Shown piece by piece: positions 35,242 through 46,003 of a stretch of DNA of 64,000 bases. This DNA is from Vulgatibacter incomptus (GTDB lineage Bacteria > Myxococcota > Myxococcia > Myxococcales > Vulgatibacteraceae): positions 1,168,501 to 1,232,500 of the forward strand of contig NZ_CP012332.1 of the NCBI RefSeq assembly GCF_001263175.1. The letters are read 5' to 3'. Under the pieces are notes generated by a model. The model was not told the DNA's origin, searched no databases, and was given only the letters and a program-made list of their open reading frames with translations. Each line of letters starts with the position of its first letter. The stretch's first letter is position 1. The translations under genes were made by a program, and so were the position numbers.

Positions 35242-36258
35242 ATGCGGGAAACCACCCATCGCGTAGAGCTCGACGACAGCAACCTGGCCCAGACCCTCGC
35301 GGGTGCGCAGAACGAGCACCTCAAGCTCCTGGAGCGCCGCGCCGGCGTCCGGATCAGCAACCGAGGCACCACCGTCACACTTGTGGGCGACGAGCCCAAG
35401 GTCCTGCTCGCCGAGCGGGTGATCCAGGAGCTCTACGGGCTCCTCCGCGCCGGCTATCCGCTCTATCCGGAGGACATCGAGCAGGCCGCCAAGGTGCTCG
35501 CGGCGCGGAAGGACGTCTCCCTCAAGGAGATCTTCCTCGACACCGTCTTCATCTCCAACCGAAACCGGGTGATCGCGCCCAAGGGCCTCGCCCAGAAGCG
35601 CTACATCGACGCCATCCGCAGCCACGACATCGTCTTCGGCATCGGCCCGGCGGGCACCGGCAAGACCTACCTCGCCATGGCCATGGCGGTGGCGGCTCTC
35701 CTGGAGCGGCGGATCAAGCGGATCGTCCTCTGCCGTCCGGCCGTCGAGGCCGGCGAGAAGCTCGGCTTCCTCCCCGGCGACCTCGCCGAGAAGGTGAACC
35801 CCTACCTGCGCCCCCTCTACGACGCCCTCAACGACATGATGGACTCAGAGAAGGCCCAGGGGCTCATCGAGAAGGGCACGGTCGAGGTGGCGCCGCTCGC
35901 CTTCATGCGCGGCCGCACCCTCAACGACTCCTTCGTCATCCTCGACGAGGCGCAGAACACCACCGTCGAGCAGATGAAGATGTTCCTCACCCGCCTCGGC
36001 TTCGGCTCCCGCGCGGTGATCACCGGCGACGTCACCCAGGTCGACCTCCCCTCCGGCCGCACCTCCGGCCTCGCCGACGCCCGCGAGACCCTCGAGGGCG
36101 TCGAGGGCATCTCCTTCTGCGGCTTCAGCGAGGTCGACGTGGTCCGCCACCCCCTCGTGCAGCAGGTGGTCCTCGCCTACGAGGCCCAGGAAGCCCGCCG
36201 CGCCGCCCGAAAGGCCGCCGCGGCCGCTCCGAAGGAAGAGGTCGAGCCCGCGGCGTAG
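35242..36258 (+). CDS. PhoH-family ATPase (PhoH-like/YbeZ)
   Basis: 338 residues from the ATG at 35242 (AGAGGA upstream); the ATG at 35203 has GGAAAG too close. A KH-like N-terminal region precedes the P-loop core: Walker A GPAGTGKT (about 135-142), [18 protein letters not shown], Walker [12 protein letters not shown] and GDVTQVDLP. YbeZ-type PhoH ATPases act with YbeY in rRNA processing and ribosome quality control. The ybeY gene lies two genes downstream, with a 7TM-HD gene between, an order known from many bacteria. Confidence 0.92.
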   Translation: MRETTHRVELDDSNLAQTLAGAQNEHLKLLERRAGVRISNRGTTVTLVGDEPKVLLAERVIQELYGLLRAGYPLYPEDIEQAAKVLAARKDVSLKEIFLDTVFISNRNRVIAPKGLAQKRYIDAIRSHDIVFGIGPAGTGKTYLAMAMAVAALLERRIKRIVLCRPAVEAGEKLGFLPGDLAEKVNPYLRPLYDALNDMMDSEKAQGLIEKGTVEVAPLAFMRGRTLNDSFVILDEAQNTTVEQMKMFLTRLGFGSRAVITGDVTQVDLPSGRTSGLADARETLEGVEGISFCGFSEVDVVRHPLVQQVVLAYEAQEARRAARKAAAAAPKEEVEPAA

Positions 36259-36327
36259 TTCGCGGACGAACGGCCGCGTCGCCTCGTTGACGCGCTGCGG
36301 CCGACCTGCCACGATCCGGGGTTCGAC

Positions 36328-38739
36328 ATGGCGCGAACCAAGGACAAGGCAGCGCTCCCGACGGAGCCGAAACGCGTATCCCTCTCAGGGGTCGTGGACC
36401 GGCTTCTGGGCCTGGTTCTCCTGGCCCTGGTCGCCGCTGCGGCCGCTACGGCTCTGAACCCCGGACTCCTCGATCCCCGGATCCCCTACGACGACCGGGA
36501 TCTGGGGAGCTTCGCGACCGCGACCATCAAGGCCAACCGCGCCTACGATCTCCCCGACGAGGAAACCACGCGGCGCATGCGCGAAGAGGCCGTTGCCGCG
36601 GTGCGGGCGGTCTACGAGTACGACGCGCTGGCGGTGGACGCCATCGTCGCCCGGATCCACAGCGGCTTCGACTTCGCACGCTCGCTCAGCCGGGAGGCCG
36701 AAACCGAGGGTGCGAGTTCGCCTCACAAGGTCGAGACCCCCAAGGGCGACGCGTCGAAGGAGGCCCCGTCCTATCGGGCGATCGAGCGCGAGCGGGGCGA
36801 GATCGAGCGGCGGCTGGGCGCTCGCCTCGAAGAGGAGGAACTGGCGGCCCTCACCCGGGCGGGATTCCCGGAGGCGGTGGAGGAGGGCGTCGTCACCCTG
36901 GTGACCCAGGTGATGCGCGAGATGGTGGTGGGAGACCGCGAGGAGCTCGCCCAGCACCGGAGCCGAGGGATAGCGATCCGCCGGCTGGGCCCCAAGAGCG
37001 TGGTCACGGAGGAGTTCCTCTCAGAGGTGGGCGGGATCCGCGACCTGTCCGCGGTTCGCGAGCGGATCGAAGGGAACGTCGAGAGCCTCTCCCGCCTCCC
37101 CCGCGAGCTGCGCCTGGCTGCGGTGAACCTCGCCCGGCGTGAGATTCGGACCAACCTCAAGTACGACGGCGAGCTGACTCGCAAGCGCCGGGAGGACGCG
37201 GGCGCGGCGGTGAAGCCGGTGGCGATCCAGCTCAAGAAGGGCGAGAAGATCATCGGCGACGGTGAGCGGATCGAGGCTCGGCACCTGGCGATCTTCCGCG
37301 GAATGCGGGCCCAGTCCCAGGAGACGGACCTCGTGCAGGCCCGGATCGGCGGCGCTCTCCTCGCCGCGCTCCTGGCGCTCGGCCTCTTCGGCTTCGCGCG
37401 CTCGGGCAAAGGCTTCCTGCGCCTCTCGAGAAAGGATCGCGTCCTCCTCGCGCTGCTGCTCTCGGGGATGCTCGTCTTTTCGCGCTTCGCGATCACGCTG
37501 GGCGAGCTCCTGCGCGAGCGCGTCCCCACGATCCCGGTGGAGGCCTGGACCTGGGTCGTCCCCTTCGCGGCGGGGGCGATGGCCCTCCGCTTCGTGCTCG
37601 GCGCCGCGCCGGCGCTGCTCTTCTCCGTGGCCTTCGCCGCCCTCGCCGGGGTGATGGCCGGCAACTCCCTCGCCGTCGGCGTCTTCGTCCTCCTGGGCTC
37701 CCTGGCCGGGGCGGCGCGGGTGGCGGGAGCACGCGATCGCGGCGGGATCTTCAAGGCCGGCGCCGCGGCGGGTCTCGCGCAGGCGGCCTCGGTGATCTGC
37801 TTCGCCCTCTTCGCGGGCCAGCTCCTCTCCTGGGAGCTCGTGGTGAGCGTGCTCACGGCCTTCGTGGGCGGAGCGGTCTTCACTCCGATCCTGGTCACGG
37901 CGCTGATCGCGCTCTTCGAGAGCGTCTTCGGCTACACCACCGACCTTCGCCTCCTCGAGCTCGCGAACCTGAACCACTCCGCGCTCAAGGAGCTGATCGT
38001 CCAGGCGCCGGGCACCTACCACCACTCGATCATCGTCGGGACCCTCGTGGAGGGGGCCGCCGAGGCGATCGGGGCCAACCCCCTGCTGGCCAAGGTCTGC
38101 GCGTACTACCACGACCTCGGCAAGGGGAAGAACCCGCTCTACTTCGGCGAGAACCAGCGGGGCGGCAACCGCCACGACGACCTGCCGCCCGAGGAGTCGG
38201 CGCGCCTGATCATCGAGCATGTCGCGACCGGCCTCGAGCTGGCGCGGAAGCACAAGCTGCCCCGCGTGGTCGCGGACGCCATCCCCCAGCACCACGGGAC
38301 ACGCCTGGTGGGTTATTTCTATCACAAGGCGTTGCGTGAGCAGGAGGGGAGGGAGGCGCCCGAGCCGGTGGACCCGACCCTCTACCGCTACGCAGGGCCC
38401 AAGCCCCAGTCTCCCGAGACCGCCCTGGTGATGATGGCCGATGCGGCCGAGGCCGCCTCCCGCTCCCTCGCGGATCCGTCCGAGGAGAAGCTGCGGCAGC
38501 TCGTGAACAAGCTCATCGCCGGCATCTCGGCGGATGGCCAGCTCGACGAGTGCGGCCTCACCCTGCGGGATCTCTCCCGGATCGGGGCGAGCTTCTGCGC
38601 CACGCTCCAAGGCATCTACCACTCGCGGCCGGAGTATCCGGCGGGTGCACACGACGCGGCCGCCAAGGCGAGCCTCGCGGCCTCGCATCCGCCCGACGCC
38701 GAGGCGCCGCCGACGAACGTCCGCGCCCTTCGCAAGTAG
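36328..38739 (+). CDS. 7TM-HD family membrane phosphodiesterase (PgpH/YqfF-like)
   Basis: 803 residues. A TM near residues 22-43 is followed by an extracytoplasmic 7TMR-HDED domain (about 60-340, with a charged insert near 130-155), then about seven TM helices (about 340-535) and a cytoplasmic HD domain. The HD domain shows HSALKELIVQAPGTYHHSI, KVCAYYHDLGKGKNPLYFGENQ and AIPQHHGT. In Firmicutes PgpH degrades c-di-AMP. Whether that nucleotide is the substrate here is not known. It is the middle gene of the phoH-HD-ybeY set; starts 69 nt after phoH. Confidence 0.9.
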   Translation: MARTKDKAALPTEPKRVSLSGVVDRLLGLVLLALVAAAAATALNPGLLDPRIPYDDRDLGSFATATIKANRAYDLPDEETTRRMREEAVAAVRAVYEYDALAVDAIVARIHSGFDFARSLSREAETEGASSPHKVETPKGDASKEAPSYRAIERERGEIERRLGARLEEEELAALTRAGFPEAVEEGVVTLVTQVMREMVVGDREELAQHRSRGIAIRRLGPKSVVTEEFLSEVGGIRDLSAVRERIEGNVESLSRLPRELRLAAVNLARREIRTNLKYDGELTRKRREDAGAAVKPVAIQLKKGEKIIGDGERIEARHLAIFRGMRAQSQETDLVQARIGGALLAALLALGLFGFARSGKGFLRLSRKDRVLLALLLSGMLVFSRFAITLGELLRERVPTIPVEAWTWVVPFAAGAMALRFVLGAAPALLFSVAFAALAGVMAGNSLAVGVFVLLGSLAGAARVAGARDRGGIFKAGAAAGLAQAASVICFALFAGQLLSWELVVSVLTAFVGGAVFTPILVTALIALFESVFGYTTDLRLLELANLNHSALKELIVQAPGTYHHSIIVGTLVEGAAEAIGANPLLAKVCAYYHDLGKGKNPLYFGENQRGGNRHDDLPPEESARLIIEHVATGLELARKHKLPRVVADAIPQHHGTRLVGYFYHKALREQEGREAPEPVDPTLYRYAGPKPQSPETALVMMADAAEAASRSLADPSEEKLRQLVNKLIAGISADGQLDECGLTLRDLSRIGASFCATLQGIYHSRPEYPAGAHDAAAKASLAASHPPDAEAPPTNVRALRK

Positions 38740-38787
38740 AGGCGGCTCGATCGGAGCAAGGGCGGGCAGGCGTGTTAGGGTGCCGGC

Positions 38788-39330
38788 GTGGCCGACATCC
38801 AGATCAAGAACGAGCACCCCGAGGGCGCCTACGGCGTCCGGATCCTGCGCGCGCGGGCCCGCGAGTTCCTCGAGAAGCTCGGGAAGGGCGACGTGGAGCT
38901 CTCCATCCTCCTGACCACCGACCCCGGGATTCAGGAGCTGAACCGGCGCTTCCGGCGCAAGAACCGACCCACGGACGTGCTCTCCTTCCCAGCGGGGAAC
39001 GAGGAGCCGTTGTTGCCGGGCTTTCCGATCCCGCTCGGCGATCTGGCGATCTCCCTCGATACCGCGCGAAGAAGGGCCTCCGAGGACGGGAGGAGCCTCG
39101 CCTTCGAGCTCTCCCGCTATCTGGCCCACGGTCTTCTCCACCTCCTGGGGTACGATCACGAGGTCTCCGAGCGGGAGGCGCGGCGCATGGCCCGCAAGGA
39201 GGCGGAGCTCCTCGGCGTGCCGGGGATGCTCGCCGACGCCCAGGGGGTAGGACCGAAACCTTCACGGGCGTCCCGAACCGGGGTAGAAAAGGGAAGCAAG
39301 GGCTCCCGAGAGACGGGGAGGGGACGATGA
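38788..39330 (+). CDS. ybeY: endoribonuclease YbeY
   Basis: 180 residues, GTG start. The zinc site H114-x3-H118-x5-H124 lies in HGLLHLLGYDHE, preceded by LNRRFRRKNRPTDVLSFP and LGDLAISLDTA, all diagnostic for YbeY. It matures 16S rRNA 3' ends and degrades defective 70S ribosomes in E. coli. About 25 C-terminal residues (Gly/Ser/Arg/Lys-rich) exceed the usual length and are probably unstructured. The stop overlaps the next ATG (ATGA). Confidence 0.94.
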   Translation: MADIQIKNEHPEGAYGVRILRARAREFLEKLGKGDVELSILLTTDPGIQELNRRFRRKNRPTDVLSFPAGNEEPLLPGFPIPLGDLAISLDTARRRASEDGRSLAFELSRYLAHGLLHLLGYDHEVSEREARRMARKEAELLGVPGMLADAQGVGPKPSRASRTGVEKGSKGSRETGRGR

Positions 39331-39746
39331 GCGAAGAGCGGTTCGAGATCGACTACGACGCAGAGGCGGTCTTCTACGAGAGCGGATGGCGAACCCGCGA
39401 GGATCTCGCCCGGCTCATCAAGGAGATGATCGACCGCGGCGATTACCGGATCGCGCGGCCGTCCGCCGCCCTCGAGTCCCTCGAGTCCGAGCTCTCTCGC
39501 GCGCGAATCATGGCCGTCCGGGTCTCCCCGGAGCTCGCCAAGGCGGCGGAGCAGCGGGCCGCACGCGAAGGGAAGGCCGTCTCGACGATCCTCCGCGAGG
39601 CCCTCGCAGGGCTTCTGTCTGCACCGGAGGCCGCGAAGGCGCCCGCGAACCTCCCCGCCGCGGTCATCCCGGCGATCGAGGTCGACGCCGAGACCTCCTT
39701 CTCCCTGGACGATCCGGAGATGGAGCAGAGCTGGTTCGGGCGCTGA
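39327..39746 (+). CDS. small ribbon-helix-helix-type protein
   Basis: 139 residues, ATG overlapping the ybeY stop, GGGGAGGGG upstream. Residues about 61-97 (IMAVRVSPELAKAAEQRAAREGKAVSTILREALAGLL) fit a CopG/Arc-like ribbon-helix-helix DNA-binding unit: one beta strand then two helices. The N-terminal 55 residues are acidic and of no family I recognise, and the C-terminus is acidic (DDPEMEQSWFGR). It could be a regulator or an antitoxin, but no toxin gene is next to it. It probably shares the ybeY transcript. Confidence 0.65.
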   Translation: MSEERFEIDYDAEAVFYESGWRTREDLARLIKEMIDRGDYRIARPSAALESLESELSRARIMAVRVSPELAKAAEQRAAREGKAVSTILREALAGLLSAPEAAKAPANLPAAVIPAIEVDAETSFSLDDPEMEQSWFGR

Positions 39747-39878
39747 AAGCCCCGTATCACCTCGGAGTTTCCTCCCTGGCCGGGTCATTCCCGAGCCGCA
39801 GAGGGATCGCCTTGCGCGGGGTGGAAAATCCCGTATTTTGCGGCAGTTTCACGGGTTTCCCCGTGTTCTTCCCATGAG

Positions 39879-39986
39879 CCAAGCGAAGCCGAAGGCGGAG
39901 CAGACGAAATTGAGAGCGTTTCCGCGCGGAGCGCGGCTGAAGAAGTCGGGCCCGCTTCTGCGGGACCGATTTCTTCATACGCTCTA
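39879..39986 (-). repeat. dispersed palindromic intergenic element, copy C (inverted)
   Basis: Read on the minus strand it gives AGAGCGTATGAAG, the 40-nt hairpin (39938-39977), GCGCTCCGCGCGG and CTCCGCCTTCGGCTTCGC, in the same order as the plus-strand copies. It lies in the 258-nt gap before prfB, which holds nothing else recognised. Confidence 0.7.
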
Positions 39987-40004
39987 GACGGGAGTCGGGA
40001 CGAG

Positions 40005-41127
40005 ATGATCGACGAGATTCAGGGACGGATGGACGAGCTGAAGGTGCGCCTCGACGCGCTCCGGAGGGGCCTTTGACGTCGAGCCTTTGAGGCTTCGCGC
40101 GGAGGAGATCGAGCAGATGTCGCTGCAGCCGGGCTTCTGGGACGACCAGAAGGCGGCGCAGGCGCTCAACAAGGAGAAGGCGCGGGCCGAAGAGCTCGTC
40201 CGCGCGTGGGACAGCCCCTCGCGGGCCCTCGACGACGCCTTTGCGCTCCTCGAGCTGGCGAACGAGGCGGGCGACGAGGATTCCCGCAAAGAGGCCGAGG
40301 GCAGCCTGGACGCGATCGAGGAGGCCATCCGCGGTCTGGAGCTCCGCCGCATGCTCTCCGGCCCCAACGACGGGGCGGACGCGATCATCGAGATCAACTC
40401 CGGCGCCGGCGGCACCGAGTCCATGGACTGGGCCGCGATGCTGCTGCGCATGTACACCCGCTACTGCGAGAGGCAGGGCTGGGAGGTCGAGCTCGCCGAC
40501 TACACCGAGGGCGAGGAGGCCGGCCTCAAGAGCGCGTCGATCCTGGTGCGGGGCGAGTTCGCGTACGGCTTCCTGAAGGCGGAGGCGGGCGTGCACCGGC
40601 TGGTGCGCATCTCGCCCTTCGACTCGCAGGCCCGGCGGCAGACGTCGTTCGCGAGCGTCTTCGTCTACCCCGACATCGAGGCCGACATCGAGATCGACGT
40701 GAAGGAGTCGGACGTCCGGATCGACGTCTACCGCTCCTCGGGCGCCGGCGGCCAGAAGGTGAACAAGACCTCCTCGGCCGTGCGCATCACCCACATCGCC
40801 ACCGGCATCGTGGTGGCGGTGCAGAACGAGCGCTCCCAGCACAAGAACCGCGACCTCGCCTGGAAGATCCTCAAGGCCCGGCTCTACGAGCTCGAGGAGA
40901 AGAAGCGGAACGCCGAGAAGCAGGCCATCGAAGAGACGAAGACGGACATCGGCTGGGGCAGCCAGATCCGGTCCTACGTCCTCGCCCCCTACCGGCTCGT
41001 GAAGGACACGCGCACCGGAGAGGAGAGCTCGCAGGTGGACAAGGTCCTCGACGGCGAGCTCCAGCCCTTCCTCGAGGCCTTCCTGCTGGGCAAGAGGAAC
41101 ACCAGCAAGGGCGGCCTCCCCGAATAA
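40005..41127 (+). CDS. prfB: peptide chain release factor 2, expressed by programmed +1 frameshift
   Basis: Translation starts at ATG 40005, reads 23 codons to CTT at 40071-40073, meets in-frame TGA (40074-40076) and must shift +1 to continue with GAC at 40075; the product has 373 residues. Conserved features: the anticodon-like SPF tripeptide (S203-P204-F205 in RISPFDSQARRQ), specific for UGA/UAA, and the catalytic GGQ (G248-G249-Q250 in SGAGGQKVNKT). The frameshift signal is complete. RF2 thereby controls its own level: scarce RF2 lets the ribosome pause at UGA and shift. Followed by a hairpin and a convergent gene. Confidence 0.96.
40063..40077 (+). promoter_or_regulatory. RF2 programmed +1 frameshift signal
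   Basis: An internal Shine-Dalgarno GGAGG (40063-40067), a 3-nt spacer (GGC) and CTT TGA C reproduce the known prfB recoding site with exact spacing. The codons before it are in the ATG 40005 frame; the RF2 body is in the +1 frame. Confidence 0.95.
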
Positions 41128-41155
41128 GCGCCCGAGCATCCGGCGCCGGCGATTC

Positions 41156-41188
41156 CCGGCCCCCTCACCGACGGGTGGGAGGGGCCGG
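41156..41188. terminator. hairpin between convergent prfB and SAF-domain gene
   Basis: CCGGCCCCCTCACC pairs with GGTGGGAGGGGCCGG (one bulge), loop GACG. Plus-strand bases TTCG follow. Probably used in both directions. Confidence 0.5.
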
Positions 41189-41192
41189 TTCG

Positions 41193-41582
41193 CTATTCGG
41201 CCGCTTCGGCCGCTTCGGGCGCCTGCCTGGGCGCCAGCCCGAAGGCCGAGCGAAGGAGCAGATCCCCCTTCTCGAAGCCGACCTTGGGGGACTGGCCGAT
41301 CAGCTCGTTCACCTCGTCCGGGGCCACGGTGTTCGGGCTCGCCACGAGCCTGGGAACCGGCCGCTTGGCGAGGGCGGAGATATCCAGCGGCTTGCCCGCT
41401 TCGATCGTCTCGGTGACGATCACGGCCTCCGAGAGACCGAACTCCCCGGCGAGCTCCGCCGCGTGGCGCTGCAGGGAGACCCAGGCCACGAAGCCTGCGA
41501 TCATCCCCGCCACCGGGAGGCCGATCAGGAAGCCGATGACCATCGAGGCGGTCAGCTCGCGCTTGTTCAGTGGGTTGCTCAT
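41193..41582 (-). CDS. membrane-anchored SAF-domain protein
   Basis: 129 residues from the ATG at 41582. One TM helix (about 13-36, VIGFLIGLPVAGMIAGFVAWVSL) is followed by a SAF-like domain (about 50-115: VIVTETIEAGKPLDISALAKRPVPRLVASPNTVAP, KVGFEKGDLLLRSAF). CpaB-type pilus proteins have this layout, but this protein is shorter than CpaB and no flp/cpa genes are nearby, so the role is open. The C-terminus is Ala/Glu/Pro-rich. Confidence 0.65.
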   Translation of the reverse strand: MSNPLNKRELTASMVIGFLIGLPVAGMIAGFVAWVSLQRHAAELAGEFGLSEAVIVTETIEAGKPLDISALAKRPVPRLVASPNTVAPDEVNELIGQSPKVGFEKGDLLLRSAFGLAPRQAPEAAEAAE

Positions 41583-41819
41583 GGTCGGCCGATCTAGCAC
41601 GGCGGCGCGCCGTGCGCCCGCGTTGGAACGGGCGAACATCGAGGGCGGCCCGGATCGTCCCGAGCAGGCTCGTCCAGCGGCCCCCGGAAGGCCGAGGCGG
41701 GGCCGCGATTCCTTGACCCGGCAGGTGCCCGAACGTAGTGTGCGCCGGCTCGCGAGAGCATGGCGTTCCCACCTCCGACACCCTCGGTTTGCCTGATCGG
41801 GAGCGCGAGGAGCAGTCGA

Positions 41820-43349
<1,530 letters not shown>

Positions 43350-43356
43350 GTCCCAT

Positions 43357-45327
43357 TTGCAGCCGACGTCCGGAGCCGCCGGCACGCCGGGAGGTCTTCC
43401 CCCAGCGGAGCGTGGCTCGCCCAGTCCACGACCTATCGTCCTCCCGTCGAGGAGGAGCCGGATCCCGCGCCTCTCCGGGCGCGCGCTCTCGGCAGCGGCC
43501 TTCCTGCAGCTCACGGCCCTCGCGCTCCTGGGCCTCTCCCGGCTCTTTTTCGCCAACTCTCTGGGCCTCCGGCTCGAGACCGCCGAGCTCCTCTCCGCCT
43601 CGGTCGCGGTGCTCACGGCGGGCACCGCGGGCTGGAGCACCGCGGCGATCTCGAAGCGGGTCGGCTTCTGGGAGCTGGTCCTCGGGGCCATCCTCTCCAC
43701 GGCCGTCGGCTACTTGATCCTCGTCACGGGGACGGGCTTCGCGAACGAGGTCTTCGCCCTCGTTCCGGAGGGGGGGATCTGGTTCGCCCCGCTCCTCACG
43801 GGCGGTGTGAGCCTCCTCGTGTCGAGCCTCGCCGCCACCCTGGGCTACATGCTGGGCGCCGGCCGCTCGCTGGACTTCTCCTTCGGCTACGAGCTCTTCG
43901 TCGCGAAGAGCCACCTGCGGCTTTCGCGCCCGCTCCTCGTCGGCCTCTCCCTCCTCACCCTCGGGATCGTCCCCGGCGTCGTCGCCCTCTACCTGCTGCT
44001 CCGCAAGCAGCGGCGTTCGCCCACGCTGATCATGACCGTGCTCTCCATCGGCGGCGTGGCGGTGGGCGTGATGGCGCTCTGCGTGGTGCTCTCGGTGATG
44101 AGCGGCTTCGAGCTCGATCTGAAGCAGAAGATCCTCGGCACCAACGCCCACGCGGTGGTGCTCAAGTACGGCTCCTTCGACGAGTGGGAGAAGGCGGCCA
44201 AGACCACGCGCGAGACGCCGGGCGTCGTGGGCGTCACGCCCTTCGTCCTCAACGAGGTGATGGTCACCACCGAGACCAGCCTCGCCGGCGCCTTGATCAA
44301 GGGCATCGATCCCTCGACCGTCGGTCAGGTGACCGAGCTCCCCAACGAGATCATCGAGGGGAACCTCGAGCACCTCGACCGTCCCGACGAAATCCCGGTG
44401 CCCTCGGCCGCCTTCGGCGAGCCCGGGACCAAGGGGAAGAAGGAGCTCGACGACCTCTCCGACGAGCTAGACCGCCTCGCCCGCGCCGGTGCACGCGATC
44501 CGGCGGCGAAGGCCTCCGGCGAGAAGAACGATCTCCCGGGGATCGTGATCGGCCGTGAGCTCGCCCGCCAGCTCAAGGTCTTCGTGGGCGATCCCATCAC
44601 CGTGGTCTCGCCCATCGCCGGCGAGCTCGGCCCCATGGGCCCCCAGCCCAAGAGCATGCAGTTCCGGCTCGCGGGCGTCTTCTACTCGGGGATGTACGAG
44701 TACGATTCCAAGTTCGTCTACATCTCGCTGGAGCGGGCCCAGGGCTTCTTCAAGCTGGGCAAGGGCGTGACGGGCCTCGAGCTCAAGGTCTCCGACATCG
44801 ACGACGCCCGGCGGATCTCCCGCAACGTCCTCTCCGATCTGGAGGGCTACCCCTTCCGCGTCAAGGACTGGGGCGAGATGAACCGCAACCTCTTCTCCGC
44901 CCTCAAGCTGGAGAAGATCGTGATGGCGGTGATCCTGGCGTTCATCGTGCTGGTCGCCTGCTTCAACATCCTCTCCACCCTGGTGATGCTCGTGCTCGAG
45001 AAGGGGAAGGAGATCTCGATCCTCAAGTCCATGGGGGCCCGCGACGCGTCGGTCATGAAGATCTTCGTCGCCGAGGGCCTCGCCATCGGGACCATCGGCA
45101 CCGTGCTGGGGCTCGCGCTGGGCCTGCTGCTCTGCGGGGCGATCTCGATCTTCCCCATCCCCCTGGACCCCGACGTCTATTACATCCCCAGGCTCCCGGT
45201 GCGGGTCGAGGGCGTCCAGTTCGCGCTCGTGGGCGTGGCCGCCGTGGTCCTCGCCTACCTCGCCACCATCTTCCCGGCGCTCTACGCCTCGCGTCTCTCG
45301 CCGGTGGAGGGGCTGCGCAATGACTGA
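43357..45327 (+). CDS. lolC: lipoprotein-releasing ABC permease LolC/LolE with N-terminal membrane extension
   Basis: 656 residues, TTG start 7 nt after lysS with AGGTAGG upstream. Standard LolC/E starts correspond to YELFVAKSHLRLSR at about residue 176, so about 170 residues with roughly four TM helices precede it, and an extra hydrophobic segment (LLVGLSLLTLGIVPGVVALYLLL) is inserted before the usual first TM (TLIMTVLSIGGVAVGVMALCVVLSVMSGF). The periplasmic MacB_PCD domain (with a charged, low-complexity insert about 355-390) and the C-terminal FtsX domain (three TMs, SILKSMGARDASVMKIF) are normal. With LolD it extracts lipoproteins from the inner membrane. LolC and LolE are not distinguished; no second permease is present here. 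Confidence 0.87.
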   Translation: MQPTSGAAGTPGGLPPAERGSPSPRPIVLPSRRSRIPRLSGRALSAAAFLQLTALALLGLSRLFFANSLGLRLETAELLSASVAVLTAGTAGWSTAAISKRVGFWELVLGAILSTAVGYLILVTGTGFANEVFALVPEGGIWFAPLLTGGVSLLVSSLAATLGYMLGAGRSLDFSFGYELFVAKSHLRLSRPLLVGLSLLTLGIVPGVVALYLLLRKQRRSPTLIMTVLSIGGVAVGVMALCVVLSVMSGFELDLKQKILGTNAHAVVLKYGSFDEWEKAAKTTRETPGVVGVTPFVLNEVMVTTETSLAGALIKGIDPSTVGQVTELPNEIIEGNLEHLDRPDEIPVPSAAFGEPGTKGKKELDDLSDELDRLARAGARDPAAKASGEKNDLPGIVIGRELARQLKVFVGDPITVVSPIAGELGPMGPQPKSMQFRLAGVFYSGMYEYDSKFVYISLERAQGFFKLGKGVTGLELKVSDIDDARRISRNVLSDLEGYPFRVKDWGEMNRNLFSALKLEKIVMAVILAFIVLVACFNILSTLVMLVLEKGKEISILKSMGARDASVMKIFVAEGLAIGTIGTVLGLALGLLLCGAISIFPIPLDPDVYYIPRLPVRVEGVQFALVGVAAVVLAYLATIFPALYASRLSPVEGLRND

Positions 45328-46003
45328 GACCAGGCCGCTCATCGAGGCCCACGGCATCACCAAGGACTACTGGCACGAGAGCAAGGGGCTGGTGCAGGTC
45401 CTCCGCGGCGTCGACTTCGCGATGCAGGCGGGCGAGGTCGTGGCGCTGGTGGGGAAGTCCGGGGCAGGGAAGAGCACGCTCCTCCACGTGCTCGGCACCC
45501 TCGACGAGCCCACCACCGGCACGGTCTGCTTCGAGGGAGAGGAGCTCGTCGGCGCCGACGAGCTTCGGCTCGCGGACTTCCGCAGCAGTACGGTCGGCTT
45601 CGTCTTCCAGAGCCACTACCTGCTCCCCGAGTTCTCCGCCCTGGAGAACGCGATGATGCCGCTCCTCGTCCGCCGCGTGCACCGGGACGAGGCGACGGAG
45701 GTCGCGCGCAAGATCCTCGAGCGGGTCGGCCTCGGCCACCGCCTCGATCACAAGCCGTCGGAGCTCTCTGGCGGCGAGCAGCAGCGGGTGGCCCTGGCCC
45801 GGGCGCTCGCCCCCAGGCCGCGCCTCCTACTCGCCGACGAGCCCACCGGGAACCTCGACGCGAAGACCGCCGCGGCCATCCACGAGCTCCTCGTCGAGCT
45901 CAACCGGGAGCTGGGGATCAGCTGCCTCGTCGTGACCCACAACGAGGCCCTGGCCCGCGAGCTCCCGCGCTGCGTGGAGATGCGCGACGGCCTCGTCGTC
46001 TGA
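45320..46003 (+). CDS. lolD: lipoprotein-releasing ABC transporter ATPase LolD
   Basis: 227 residues, overlapping the permease gene by 8 nt. Complete ABC ATPase: Walker A GKSGAGKST, Q-loop VFQSHYLLPEFSALEN, signature LSGGEQQRVALARAL, Walker B LLLADEPTGNLD and switch VVTHN. The LLPEFSALEN segment is typical of LolD/MacB-type ATPases. It powers transfer of lipoproteins to LolA. The stop lies at the edge of a perfect hairpin. Confidence 0.94.
   Translation: MTETRPLIEAHGITKDYWHESKGLVQVLRGVDFAMQAGEVVALVGKSGAGKSTLLHVLGTLDEPTTGTVCFEGEELVGADELRLADFRSSTVGFVFQSHYLLPEFSALENAMMPLLVRRVHRDEATEVARKILERVGLGHRLDHKPSELSGGEQQRVALARALAPRPRLLLADEPTGNLDAKTAAAIHELLVELNRELGISCLVVTHNEALARELPRCVEMRDGLVV

Noticed and set aside
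39327..39746. Toxin-antitoxin module
   Set aside because: A ribbon-helix-helix domain is present but neither neighbour is a toxin; one is YbeY and the other side is a repeat and prfB.
40087..41127. RF2 gene starting at the first codon of the long frame, or a frameshifted pseudogene
   Set aside because: The ATG at 40005 plus the complete recoding signal explains the break and restores the normal RF2 N-terminus.
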